Positions 35,005 through 46,383 of a stretch of 64,000 nt of DNA are shown here, piece after piece (position 1 is the stretch's first letter; each line of letters starts with the position of its first letter). The DNA lies in NCBI GenBank assembly GCA_950106755.1, contig OX467082.1:5518001-5582000 (forward strand). Reading direction: 5' to 3'. This stretch comes from Climacium dendroides. Lineage: Eukaryota > Streptophyta > Bryopsida > Hypnales > Climaciaceae. A model generated the notes under the pieces. It was not told the origin of the DNA, made no database searches, and worked only from the letters and a program-made list of their open reading frames with translations. The position numbers and the translations under genes are program-made.

Positions 35005-35490
35005 TCTTAGCAAGTTTAATCTTAAAGTGCTCCAATGTCCAATTTCTGAACAACTAATAGATTGAAACTCAAGTTTCATTCTCATTACTACTTAAATGAA
35101 AGTCATTCAAATTTGTGGAGATGCTTTATCAAGTTGTTGTCCCATCTAGTGATTGGATCTAGTGTTATTAGAGTATGTATATATGTATAATTACAAATGT
35201 GAAAGTATGTTAAGTGGTTGACCAAGCCAAAATTGCATTGACTCTAGTTTTTAAACTAGATTTGCAAAAATGAGGCCATAGATTTAGGGAACACAAAATT
35301 TTCAAAAAATCACTATGTGTAGTGAATATAATTTACTTATAATTGAATATAGAGGAAATTTTGAAATTTTCCTTTCAAAATTTATAAAAGAGATACTAGT
35401 GATAGCATTGGTAAATCTAACCATACGAATGAAATCTAAAACTCAAAATCTACTACTTTTGTTCATAAATCAATTCCAAAAATATTCTTC
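35005..35490 (+). repeat. Left arm of an inverted repeat flanking the BTB gene
   Basis: The order of blocks (CCAATGTCCAATTTCTG, GATTGAAACTC, GAAAGTCATTCAAATTTGTGG, TTGACCAAGCCAAAATTGCATTGAC, AAATATTCTTCCAAATGAG) appears as the reverse complement at about 38690-39212, on the other side of the BTB gene. The arms are well diverged. Confidence 0.6.
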
Positions 35491-35970
35491 CAAATGAGTT
35501 TTCTCAGATTGTCAAATCCAGAAAATACACTAGTAAATGCTAATTGTTAACTGTTAAAGAGTATTTATAAAAATTATGCTCTTTCTTCAATGAATTCACC
35601 TTCATAAGTGTTAATTTGGGTGAAAGTCAGCTATGGGAATTTGAAGAACTTGATAAGTTTCAAAAGTAAAGCCAATTTTCAATTCGAGTTTCCCAGTCTT
35701 GGTGTGTCTTCCATGCAACGAGTCCTTGAATCATTCTGTCCACTTGCCGGTTGAGTACTACTCAGGCTGTTTTCAAATAAGGGAAAAGGAGTTAAACGTC
35801 TACCACAGGCCCTCCTTTAGAAAATACTCGAAAAGTATCTGTTTCGAAAAATTGAAGTGACCAGTAGAAGAAAACGTAGACATCAAGAGTGGAAGCTCAG
35901 CAAAATCATCAGGGTAAATTACTCCTCCCCTTCATCAAGCTCTAGAGAGACGAGGAAAACGAGAGCGAGG

Positions 35971-37969
35971 CTATTGAAGACCAGCAAGAATTTGAATCGT
36001 GTCTAATATAGCTTCCGGGTCATCGTTTCTGTAAATGAGATTTCGAAATTCCTCGGTATAAGCTACCTGCTTCAAATTTTGGGCAATGCATTCCGCACAA
36101 GCCTTTTTCACTAACGCTGCATCGTATAAACGTGCTTGTTGAAGAATCTCCAGCACATTGGAATGATGAACTGCATTGGCAACTGCCGTTTCGCACACCC
36201 TCTTGAGGTCGGGAATATCATACTTATGAGCAGCAATTAAAAGCGCCATGCCGTGCTCCTTCATAACTTTTGTGTCATGATCCCCTGCAAAAACAGACAG
36301 GCTTAACGTCTTAGAATAATTAGGTAGAGGATACTATTTGCGTTCTCACTTCTAACCAATATGCAGGAGTGATTCTCGGGAGTCCACCGAGGCTCTTCTA
36401 CCTTAAGTGATCTCTCCACAGCTCTCCGTTGAGATCAATATTATCACAATGTATGGATTTTAAGTTATACAGTATGCAATTCCAAAGTGAAGGGTTGTGG
36501 ATCACTGACAACCCCATTCCAATCAAGCATCAATGGCCGTAGACATTTAGCCAAGTCATGCTTACACTAATACGTGCAACCAACAGAATGAGTAGATTTG
36601 TTTCTATTAGTAACATCGGTCAGTTTAGGAGACAGGGTGAGTTCCTAACGGTCTTAGTGTCCTACCTTATACCAATGACATCGCGAGTTTTAAGCGCTCC
36701 GAAGGCTCAAAGTCATTCAAGACTGTAAGTGACGATCCAGTTCTATCTCCAATTCTTTCATTTTGAAGTAAACTAAACTATGACTTAAACAAGACGAACA
36801 AGCTTACCTGTGTAGAGGTAGAGTAGAAGGGCACGCATAGCTTGGGTGGGCACATCAGCGACACGTATGAGGGCACATGTCTTCTCCTCCAGTTCATGTT
36901 CGAACATAGCTCTGAATACGGGAGACCTGCTAGCCTGACCCCAAAAAATTCCCGTGTCAGGGTATTATGAAGATAAACTTTAGATACGATCCTAAAAACT
37001 GAATTCCATGCCAGTTTAATAACACCAAGCACGTAACCTTCTGATCTCCAGTATCAGCCATGAACTTCAACTCTTTGCAAAGTGGGATGAAAAAGTCGTT
37101 ATATGAAGGTAGTGAAACACCAAATGCATTAGGGTCGTGATCCCCCTCTCAACACCAACCCCTTCGCCCAACAAGAACTCATCTATCCATACATTTCTTG
37201 GCCTTCATTAGCTACAAGTGTAAGAAGAAAGTCTATGGCCACGGATCTTTGAAATGGAAATAGGGTAGAATAGTGGTCTGCAACCTCCCACTTTGAAATT
37301 GCATAAGAAATCCATACATATTGATGAAAATTTGGCCTTAAAAAATTTCGATCGTGTACCCAAACTGATCTCTCCACAGCTCTATAGTGATCTCTCAAGA
37401 ATCACACTCCTATATACTGGTTAAAATCCTTGAAGTGACGCAAACAAGATCCTCGCCTTTCTCCTCAATTTTGCGTAACCCTAACTCTTAGGGCAGAGAA
37501 AACAAGACGTGGGCGAGTGTGTTATACTCACAAGGACAGCACGATGTGCAGGAGTCTTGTCGAATTCCCCGGTCTCAATAGTAACATCCGCATGAATCCC
37601 TTGCAATAGCATATGTCTGAACGACAGCAACGTCTCTTCCAACCGCTTCGTGCCGGCCCTCTCCTTCTGCAAATCCGCCTGCACAGCCAGGAAATCACTC
37701 TCCAGACTCCGCCACCGCTGCTCGTTTCGAAAGTCGCTTTCCGATCGCAGGTCGTAACACGTATGACAATAGGTCACATGATTCTCAATAAGATTCCCGC
37801 ATTGGTAACACATGTCCAAATCCAACGCTGGTTCATTTCCACCACTTCCTCCGCCTCCGCCTCCACCTCCACCTGCTGCTCCTGCACCTCTGCCGCCGTC
37901 CATCATCATCCTCCGAAACTTTGATTTGGGGAGCAAATTCACAATCATCTCCCGACGCTCCGCCTTCAT
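35971..37969 (-). CDS. BTB/POZ domain protein, At4g08455 type, three exons, 292 aa
   Basis: The minus-strand exons are 37969-37532, 36934-36808 and 36284-35971 (879 nt, phases closing). The ATG at 37969 is the first in frame. The N-terminal part has a glycine run of nine or so residues, then a small zinc-ribbon-like pair (MCYQCGNLIENHVTYCHTC) and a short helical stretch rich in charges. The BTB fold follows: LLQGIHADVTIETGEFDKTPAHRAVL, ASRSPVFRAMFEHELEEKT, VPTQAMRALLLYLYTG, then a helical tail (LLIAAHKYDIPDLKRVCE). Arabidopsis At4g08455 has the same layout. Such proteins can serve as substrate adaptors for CUL3 ubiquitin ligases (family knowledge; not shown here). Both introns hold copies of the same dispersed repeat in opposite orientation. 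Confidence 0.9.
36405..36700 (+). repeat. Gene-associated dispersed repeat in BTB intron 2
   Basis: It shares GATCTCTCCACAGCTCT, GCAATTCCAAAGTGAAGGGTTG, TTAGCCAAGTCATGCTTACAC, TAGGAGACAGG and other blocks with the copies at 21.8 kb and 61.1 kb. It lies between exons 2 and 3. Confidence 0.65.
37245..37400 (-). repeat. Gene-associated dispersed repeat in BTB intron 1, inverted and partial
   Basis: The reverse complement reads GCAATTTCAAAGTGGGAGG and TTGCAGACCACTATTC, as in the 21.8- and 61.1-kb copies. GATCTCTCCACAGCTCTA at about 37369 repeats a block of the intron 2 copy. Confidence 0.6.
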
Positions 37970-38049
37970 ACACACATAACTCTCGAACAAAGGAATGTAA
38001 TAATTTGCACACTTTGTTACGAAAAATTAAAGCCCCGTTGGCTACGAAG

Positions 38050-38344
38050 CGATTTCGGTATCACGAAAATTGCTCCTGTGGTGCTCCTCCTCTCCTGTAA
38101 AATCTGAAGCTCGGCTTCGCTGAAATGGTGATCATTTGCAAAGCGCAGAAGCAATTCGCATGCCATTTCTGGCTTTGGAAACCTTGGTGAGTAAGAGCCG
38201 GGTCTCGTCGTCTCGTCCGTCCGTTCATCGTTCGTCCATTTGTCCGTTCGTTCTTTCGTCGAAGGATGATTGGGATTTCGTTATAGTAATCCTCCGAGTC
38301 GTGAGAGTTTTTTCTTTCCCACGCATGGGGATAAGTTAGATTTA
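38050..38344. other. Upstream region of the BTB gene with a TCGTCCGTT-type simple repeat
   Basis: This is G+C-richer DNA just 5' of the BTB gene, probably its promoter side. It has an imprecise run of CGTCCGTTCATCGTTCGTCC units at about 38205-38262. No exon was recognised. Confidence 0.4.
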
Positions 38345-38600
38345 AAAACTTACTAGTGTGCCCCTGTGCCATTGCCACAACCAAAAAAAAGTAAAAGTAG
38401 TTTTTTAATTTTTAAAACCAAAAATAACTCAAAAATCTATCATTTTTCCATCATATGTGCAAACACATGAAACAAAGCCCGTACATCCCTCCTCGCCGAG
38501 GTTTTTCCGATGGTACCAAGCACGCACTCGTGCGACACACAGTCCATGAGATCTCACAATATTAATCAAACAAAAAAACAACCTATCTTATCTTAATGGA
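38345..38600 (-). repeat. T/G-headed dispersed repeat, inverted copy
   Basis: On the minus strand it has the AAGATAGGTTG head, ACCATCGGAAAAACCTCGGC, GAGGAGGGATGTACGGGCTTTG, and the tail TTGGTTGTGGCAATGGCACA. These match the copy at 51955-52300 block for block. Confidence 0.7.
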
Positions 38601-38689
38601 TGGATGGATTTGGAGCTTGACCCCCTGAATGTTAATAGTCTTCTTCATAAATGATGGTTTGGAGAAATCCATCATAAAACACTATTTGG

Positions 38690-39212
38690 AAGAATATTTT
38701 GGAATTTGTATACAAATAAAGTTGTATATTTTGAGTTTTAAATTCCATTTGTATGGTTAGATTCACCAATGCTATTAGCAATATTTTTTTATAAATTTTG
38801 AAAGAGAAATTTCAGAATTCTTTCTAAATTCGATTACAAGTAAAATGCTATCATTTTTGAGTAAAATTTGTTGGAATGGAATGGATTTGAAATGAGGTTT
38901 CCTTGACATGGTGATTTTTTGAATTTTTGAGTTCTTAAAATCTATATCCTTATTTTTGCAAATCTAGTTTTGAATTAGAGTCAATGCAATTTTGGAGTAG
39001 TCAACCACTTGACATTCTTCTACGTTTGTAATTTTTAAAAAATAATGTACTCTAAATAGTAATACCAAATCCAACCATTAAATAGGACAACTTGATAAAA
39101 TAATTCCACAAATTAGGATGACTTTCATCCAAGAAAAATGAGAAAGAATCAAGAGTTTCAATTTGTTTATAGTCCAAAAATTGGATGTCATAGCACTTAG
39201 GGGTTAAACTTT
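38690..39212 (-). repeat. Right arm of an inverted repeat flanking the BTB gene
   Basis: It is the reverse-complement partner of 35005-35490 (TTTGGAAGAATATTTTGGAATTTG, AGAGTCAATGCAATTTTGG, GTCAACCACTTGACATTC, CACAAATTAGGATGACTTTCATCC). Confidence 0.6.
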
Positions 39213-40429
39213 GTTTCCTCCTATTTTTTATTTTATGAGATTTGCTTCTCAATTAGGAGTCTCCAATTTTAAATTACAAATTTGGAACTTCCAAATTTTA
39301 TCAATTGTGGTGAATAAATTACTATTATATTTTCTTTGAAGTAAAAAAATAGAGAGGAGATTTGGCATATGAGTTTAGATGATAAGCTTGTACAACAAAG
39401 GCTAAATGATGTAATTATTAACTTACATTTGGACCAAGATGAAATTAAAAGGCCCATTCTTTTTTTGGACTTGGATTATTGTATTGTACATGGCTTTTCC
39501 AAAAAGGTTTGTTACTTGTCTACCTCATTGAATGGGACAATAGATGTTTTGGGTGGAGCACTATAAAATGTGTGTTTTCATTATGTTTAGATTTTGTATA
39601 TATAATCACTAATGGACTAAAAGTTTATTTGGGGCTTTTGTATTTTTTTGAATAGTCTGGAACAAAGTCAAATTTTACATATTTTAAATTTTAAGGGGAA
39701 AACATGTGTCATATCACTAGATTTTAAGGCACTAATTCAATTTTGGTTTGACTAATCATTTGTAGAATTTTGAGGTGAAACTTCTTTCTAATTTCAACTT
39801 ACATAGTTAAAAAAATATTTTATTTTGATTAATTTTTTTAATCTAAACATAATATCACATAAGTTAGAAGACCCATACATCATGCACAACCTAAATTGCA
39901 CACTTGTAGGTGCCTGAGATTGTACACTCTTTCTAATTAAATTATCATTTGGAACATAGTAAACATCATTTTTATCCAAATGATTTTAGATAGTTTGCAA
40001 CTTTCATTTCAATGGAAGCATGGTAGAACTTTAGTTTTGAAGAAGCATGAGAATTTATACATCGAGAAATGTTTTAATAGAATACAAACTTAGTACAAAA
40101 TATCAAGTTTCCAAATCAATCATCTAAAAAGTAATTTACAAACCTCTTAAATTTGTTTATATTACATTTACCATTTTACTTTTGCTTGTAGTAATAGTAT
40201 TTCCTAAAACCATTTGAATACCAATTTGTAAGCCTAGTTTTCAATCCATTTTTAATTGCATTATCAATTTTCAAGACTTACTTTTAAATTAAACCTAATT
40301 TTGAACCTATTCTAATATATAGACATTTGTTAAAATACCAACAAAATCCTATAGATTGTTAAAGGATTGCTATTATATGAGCCTAGGATCATGAGCTACT
40401 GAACCTAAAGGTTAAACATTTATCTTATA

Positions 40430-40620
40430 GATTTTTATATTATAAATGCCTTTTATGGTTATAGGGTAACTATGTTGTAGATACTTATATTATAGATTTT
40501 ATATTATATATAAGCACCTTCAATGATTATAGGGTATCTACTTACACCTAGGTTGAAGACTCATGTGCTAGCGTTTCTATACTCACACACTAGTATGATT
40601 GCCTACTAGGGATTTCTATT
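40430..40620 (-). repeat. TATAATATA-type dispersed repeat, inverted copy
   Basis: TATAAGCACCTTCAATGATTATAGGG and GTATCTACTTACACCTAGG are the reverse complement of blocks in the copies at 33.7 and 44.9 kb. Confidence 0.5.
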
Positions 40621-41689
40621 TGTGGATGTTCAACTTATCTAAATGGATGAAGATGGCTACATCAAGAAGTTGAGATAATAGTAGTATCTTCAAAAAATAA
40701 GAATATACTCAATCCAATCTCAAGTCCACAACTAACGATTTCAATTGTAACATGTCTCTTGTGGCCTTCAAAAATTAATAAAATTTTGTTTCCTATTGAA
40801 ATGTCTCCTAAAATATTCTTTTAAATATGGATTATCCATTCTAGGAAAACATTCTTTACTAGGATATTCTTTCATTTTCTTTCAAAAGTTCAATGTAATC
40901 TATTGTTGGTTTTATTTTCCTCTAAGAAATATAAGGTAAAACAATCTATTGTGTTTAGGATTAGGAGTTTGCTTCATGCCATTATTAAATTTTTTAATTA
41001 TTTTTTCACATATAGACAAGTGTGAGAAATGGCAAGAGTAAATGAAATTATACTTTTTTGACAAAATGTGAATTTGTTATGCCCCAAAGTGTCTCTAGAC
41101 TTGCCTAAAACCAACAAAAATGTATCCAAAATGCTCATCATATTCATCCAAAGCAATTATAGATTATCAATCTCCTACACCTTTTTAACTAGATCTTGAT
41201 TTAGATTTACAAAATGTTGTTCAAGGTTTGTATTCAATATATTATACTCATTACTAATGTAACCATGTGTAAATGAGTTTTAATTATTGTCTTACATTGC
41301 ACCTTATAAATGAATTTTGCATGTTCTTTACAATTTAACAATCTCAACAATGTAAGTATGTGAATATGAAAATACAAGCATGTGAGCTTTGAGCAGACAA
41401 TCAAACTTCCTTTATTGCATGGAAATGGTGGAAAGTAGTTATTAGCTATATACATGCACATAGAGAAGCTCAAGTGCCAAAGGCCAATTATTTAAACCTA
41501 CTCATGTTGTATAATAATTGTATTTGATTAGTTGCTCATCTAAGAAAATCAATGATGTTTGACATAATCACCTCTATTGATGATTTGTACAATAGACTTT
41601 ATGCACAAAAGGAGTATGCAAATAAAAAACTACATTTAGTTATCCAAGTAGGGAATTTGCATTATGAGAGTTTTTATTGTATATATAAG

Positions 41690-41870
41690 GAGATATACTA
41701 CTACCATTGAAGGTGCTTATAATATAAACATCTATAAATATAGATACGTATATCGTAGTTACACTATAATCATAGATGATTTTTGTAATATAGATACCTA
41801 TAACATAGGTATATAGATTTCTAAGCTCATATATTCATGCTTGTAGGCTCACATAATAGCAACCTTTGTT
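41690..41870 (+). repeat. TATAATATA-type dispersed repeat, copy 3
   Basis: TTGAAGGTGCTTATAATATAAACATCTATAA matches the 33.7-kb copy closely. It is followed by the same AAGCTCATAT and GCTCACATA-like blocks as at 45.1 kb. Confidence 0.55.
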
Positions 41871-42769
41871 GTAGTGGAAGACTTTTTATTACTTACATGA
41901 ACGAGTTCCTCACATAGTATATGTGGTGGCTAGTGTTTGCACATGTATTCAAGTTATACAAACTAGTTAATGGTTTCCCACATTGCAATTGATGATGTCT
42001 ATTTGCCAAATAAGTAATTGTATTAGAAGTTCAAATGATACTTTAGTCTTGGAAATTAGAAGTGGTGGGGTATATTGATGGGAATGATTTTCTTCCAATG
42101 AGGACATGCCACATGTACAAAGATTATTTACTGACTTCCTTTTAAATGGCTTTGTATGCGATTTATCACTATCCACTCAAAATAAGTAGTAATTGCATGT
42201 TCACACAATTGATAAAGATAAACTTACTATTCTAAATGCAAATTCCATTGATTTAGTCATCTATACCTATTTAGTCATTCTAACTAAGTCAACTCCATGG
42301 TCTATGTCCAATATGTGATCAAACCTTTGAAGTACTTGGCCAACTTAAGAATCTTGAAGGTTTGATGGTAATTATCACATTTACATTAATTTTATCATTG
42401 GCAAGATGATGATTTGTTCATTTCAAAGACTCTACATTCTCAAAGACCATCACCTACAATATTTGCATTCATTGTTAAAGATCAATTTGAAGAAAGCAAT
42501 AATAAGTTTGAAGTATATAATTTTCATAATATATCTAATAGAAGCTATTGTCTTTTGGATCTTATTATGTTTAGGATTATGTTTTGAGATTCAATATGGA
42601 TGTAAAAGAAAGTGCATTTGACATTGCATTTGACTTTTATATTGACTTCCGAAGTTGATATAGTTAATAAAATCTCACAATAAAATTGTGAAAAATGAAG
42701 ATTTATCTTTGTAGAGCATATTTCAAAAAGCTATTACCTAATACATCTAAGATGATGCTTTGAACTAAT

Positions 42770-42840
42770 GACATGCATTATGGATGAATAGACACATGCA
42801 TTATAGATGAATAAACACGTGCATTATGGATGATTAGTCA
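42770..42840. repeat. Short tandem repeat, three units of about 29 bp
   Basis: GCATTATGGATGAATAGACACAT recurs three times with small changes. Confidence 0.65.
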
Positions 42841-43691
42841 CACAAATGAGCTATGGATTTTATATGACAAAAGTGAATTAGATTCTACATTAAAGCAACT
42901 TATTGCAACCGCATAAATGAGTTTCAAATGCATTGTGGATGCAAGGGCATAAGACAAGCCCATTAAAACTATTGAATTGTAAATGAAAGGACAAACAAAA
43001 ATGATGTCAAAAAAATCTTGATTTCAAATTTAATCTTGTGACTTCAAAATTCCATTTTTTTAGTTATGCAACTCATGTAGCTATTTGGTTCCTCAAAAAT
43101 TGAGAAATAAACCATGTGTAGGTCATAGAAAAAATCAACATATGTTCCAATATATGTAATGGTCATCATTGTAATGAATATCCTTTAATCTCTATACTAA
43201 GATCAAAGTATCTAATGTGAAGATGAATCGATGCAATGAAAATTTGCTTTCAATTCCTAAAGTTTTGTAATGTTTTGAGGTCTAAAGATGCTTCATAATA
43301 CTCCTATTAAAAGCAAAGCTAGAATCTTCATCTTAATTTTATCCTTTAATTTCTAAAAGCCTACATGTTAGTTTAGATTTCCAAAATTGTAAAGATGTAT
43401 TATAAAATGGAATTTGGAATAATAAAATGTTAACTTTCAAACAAAAGTTGTACAATACGATCTATTGATTATATCTAGACTATTGCTCTAACCAATTAAT
43501 TGTGATAAAATTTGAAACCAAAAATTAAAAATTCCTTCTAGAAGAAATTATAGATTGAATTTTGGAGTGAAATGTGCTTTGGTAATTGTGATTTGTCAAC
43601 TTTTCTATAATTTTTTGTCTTTTTGTCAATTTAAAAGTGGTTTGTTTTCATCGTCTAATGTCTAAACTTAAGTTTTTTTTTGCTTATTTAA

Positions 43692-44567
43692 CCCCTAAAG
43701 GACTAAATTGCATTTATTGATAGCATAGTGATTTTGGGAAGCTCATTACAAATGGAATTTTTATTTTTATTCTTTAAAAATTTTGCACAATATGTAGACA
43801 AAGGTGTTTTTTTAAAGCCCAACAATTTTCATAACTTTTGAGTACATAGTCAAAAAAGTTATTGTATGATGTGTAGTTTTTTTAGACCAAGTAGTTTGGA
43901 TAAGTGAGAAAAACTCAATTTAAAAAAAAATTGAATTTGTTTATTTAGATTTACAAATATGCAATCAAAGATTTGAATCATTCTTTTTTGATTAATGTGA
44001 TGAAAGTTAGGAGGAGCTTTAGTTTGCAAGCAATTATAGATTATCTACTCTAAAATAAACATTAAAATCCTTTATTTAACTCAATTTCTAGTATTTAAAA
44101 AATATATAGGATGTAGATTGTTTATTGCAACATAAAAACTCTTGGAATTGGCATTTTTCAATTCCATGACTAAATTGTTAACAATTTAGTATTTTGAATC
44201 ATTCTCTACTTTTTTCTACTTATTATTATTTTTCTATATGTTGTACAATTCCATGTGACTTGAAAATTTTCAAGCATGTAGCCAACTTGCCTTGAAGAAT
44301 GAACCCCCAAAAGCACCATCAACATGGATATGTGACCTTGTGAAGTGTAGTTGCCTTATTTTTCGTAGAATAAAAAAATGATTTTTGTTACTTCAAACAC
44401 TAATACCTTTGAATCTACAAGGTAGAATTTTTTGAAGCTTTTCTCACATCTTTTCATACTAGTGTACTACAATATTTTGTGGTTATATGTGTCCAATATT
44501 TTTCCTAGAATTTGGTATGTGTATTAGAAATGGCAATTTAGATCATTTTTGATGAAAACATAGTTAA
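43692..44567 (-). mobile_element. Non-autonomous element (TTAA family), inverted copy
   Basis: The left end is TTAA (43688-43691) followed by CCCCTAAAGGACT. The body is the reverse complement of 3651-4572 and 45445-46379 (blocks TTTGCAAGCAATTATAGATTATC, ATTGTTAACAATTTAGTATTTTGAATC, CAAGCATGTAGCCAACTTGCC). Its other terminus, near GAAAACATAGTTAAA, has lost the last 20 or so bases. It forms a large inverted pair with the 45.4-kb copy. Confidence 0.65.
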
Positions 44568-44834
44568 ATAACTATAGTACATTGGGATGTGCTTCCAATA
44601 ATAAATAATTCAAGTTCTAATTGAAAAACAATGGAAAGTTAGAGGCTCATTTGGAGGGACAAAATTTGAATTGAATTGGGAATGCCCTAAAGCAAAGAGA
44701 ATTTGTAGATGGATCCAAATATAAACCCTTAACTTATAAAGAGCGGGTTGGTGACTGTGGAAATCATTCCTTTTAGTACTATGTGAATCATTGGCTTCAT
44801 GAAATCCAAAAGCATTTATTGAAGCTCAAACCAA

Positions 44835-45095
44835 TGATGCTTGCATATGAGCTTAGAAATGCAAGACTTGAGCTTAGGTGTAAGTAGGTACTATACAACT
44901 ATTGATGATGTCTATAATATACGTACTTGTAATCATGGAAGATGCTTATAACATAGGTACTTATAATATAGGCACCTATAATATAAATATCTTATAACCA
45001 TGAAAAGTGCTTCTATAATATAGATACTTATAATATAGAGGATTGGGCTCTTAGGCTCATGGGCTCAAGATCCTAAGCTCATATGCTAGCAACCA
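44835..45095 (+). repeat. TATAATATA-type dispersed repeat, copy 4
   Basis: GCTTGCATATGAGCTTAGAAATGCAAG, then repeated TATAATATAGGCACC and TATAATATAGATACT units, then CTAAGCTCATATGCTAGCAACC. It lies between the two inverted TTAA-type elements. Confidence 0.55.
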
Positions 45096-45244
45096 TAGAG
45101 GTCAAATAGCTATGTAAGAATCTTCTATTTTCACACAAAATTCTATTGCACTTTTGTCTTATTTGGAATGATTCTTTATCATATATTGGATGTCTAATGA
45201 AGGTGAGTGGTGTCATTTAATTCACAAATGACTTTGTGGCCATT

Positions 45245-45440
45245 TTTTGGTCAATGAATGACAAAAAATCTTTGCGTGGAGGACAAAAGTGCAACTATTT
45301 ATCATTAGAATTTTGCATGAAAAGGAGAGGTCTTGTATAGTAGTTTGACTTCCAATGTGTGTTTTTGCATTTTTTAAGCCAACAATTCACACGGTATCCA
45401 AACACATGATTTCCATGGTGATCAGCTCATCATTTAAAGG
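45245..45440 (+). repeat. Dispersed repeat, best preserved with 62.6 kb
   Basis: AGTGCAACTATTTATC, AAAAGGAGAGGTC, GTAGTTTGACTTCCAA, TTTTGCATTTTTTAAG, GTATCCAAACACATGATTTCCA and TCATTTAAAGG occur in the same order at about 62590-62790 and inverted at 34285-34500. It abuts the TTAA-type element at 45441. Confidence 0.6.
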
Positions 45441-45444
45441 TTAA

Positions 45445-46379
45445 CCTCTAAAAGATTTTGACTATGTTTTCACCAAAAATGCTCCAAAATTGCCATCTCT
45501 AGTACAAGTACCACATTTTTGAAAAAAAAACATTTTTGAAACACCTAACCATAGGATCTTATATTATTTTGGTTTGAGAAGATCTGGAAAATTAATATGA
45601 AAATTTCAAAAAATTTCACTGTGTAGATTGCAAAATATTAGTATTTGAAGTAACAAAAGTCCTTTTCTTGTCCCTCCAAAAATCTGGGTAGCTATACTTC
45701 ACAAGATCAAATCATTATGATAAAATGTCCAAAATAGTGGTTACTCTTTAGATTCTATATTCAAGGCAAGTTGGCTATATGTTTGAAAAGTTTCAAATCA
45801 TTTGGAATTGTACATCACATAGGAAAAAATTAGTAAATAGAAAAAACTAGAGAATGATTGAAAATATTAGATTGTTAACAATTTATTTATAGAATTGAAA
45901 AATGTCAATCCCAATGGTTGTAATGTTGTGTAATAAACCATCTATGCCTATTTTTTTTAAATTACAAAAATATTGAAAATTGAGTTAAATAAAGGACTTC
46001 AAAGTTTATTTTAAAGTATAGATTCCATAACTACTTGCAAACTATCCACAACTAAAACTCCTCATAATTTTCACTTCATTAATCAAAATGGAATGATTCA
46101 AAGCTTTTCATGTATAAATAAATGTAGAGAACCAACTTTAGTTTTTTTTATAGAAGCGACTTTTTGCCCAGACTGCTCGTTGAATGTTGAAAATTACATA
46201 TCATACAATAACTTTTTAACCATGTAGTCAAAAGTTATGAAAATTGTTGGGCCTTAAAGCTACTCCTTAGGTACATGTTGTGTGAAAATTTCAATTTAAA
46301 AAAATAAAAACTCTATTCATAGTGAGCTGCCCAAAGTTGCTATATTGCCCCAAAAAATAATGTTTGGTCCTTTAGGGGG
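45445..46379 (+). mobile_element. Non-autonomous element of 935 bp with TTAA on both sides (piggyBac-like ends)
   Basis: This is the best-defined member of the family. TTAA precedes it (45441-45444) and follows it (46380-46383). Its ends are CCTCTAAAAGATTT and, on the other strand, CCCCCTAAAGGACC, so it has short imperfect inverted repeats starting with CC. A TTAA target and CCY-start ends are the signature of piggyBac-type transposons. There is no transposase frame inside, so it would depend on an element elsewhere. It is homologous throughout to 3651-4572. Confidence 0.72.
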
Positions 46380-46383
46380 TTAA

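Larger units (their letters stand above)
39213..43687. other. AT-rich gene-free DNA
   Basis: No gene was recognised. It holds TATAATATA-type repeats (about 40430-40620 inverted and 41690-41870) and a three-unit tandem of about 29 bp (CATGCATTATGGATGAATAGACA, 42770-42835). A short frame at 39369-39566 contains RPILFLDLDYCIVHGF, which faintly recalls a HAD-type phosphatase start; it is too short to call. Confidence 0.45.

Noticed and set aside
39369..39566. Short frame with RPILFLDLDYCIVHGF, like a HAD phosphatase start
   Set aside because: Only about 65 codons, no further motif, and sits in a repeat desert; similarity may be chance.
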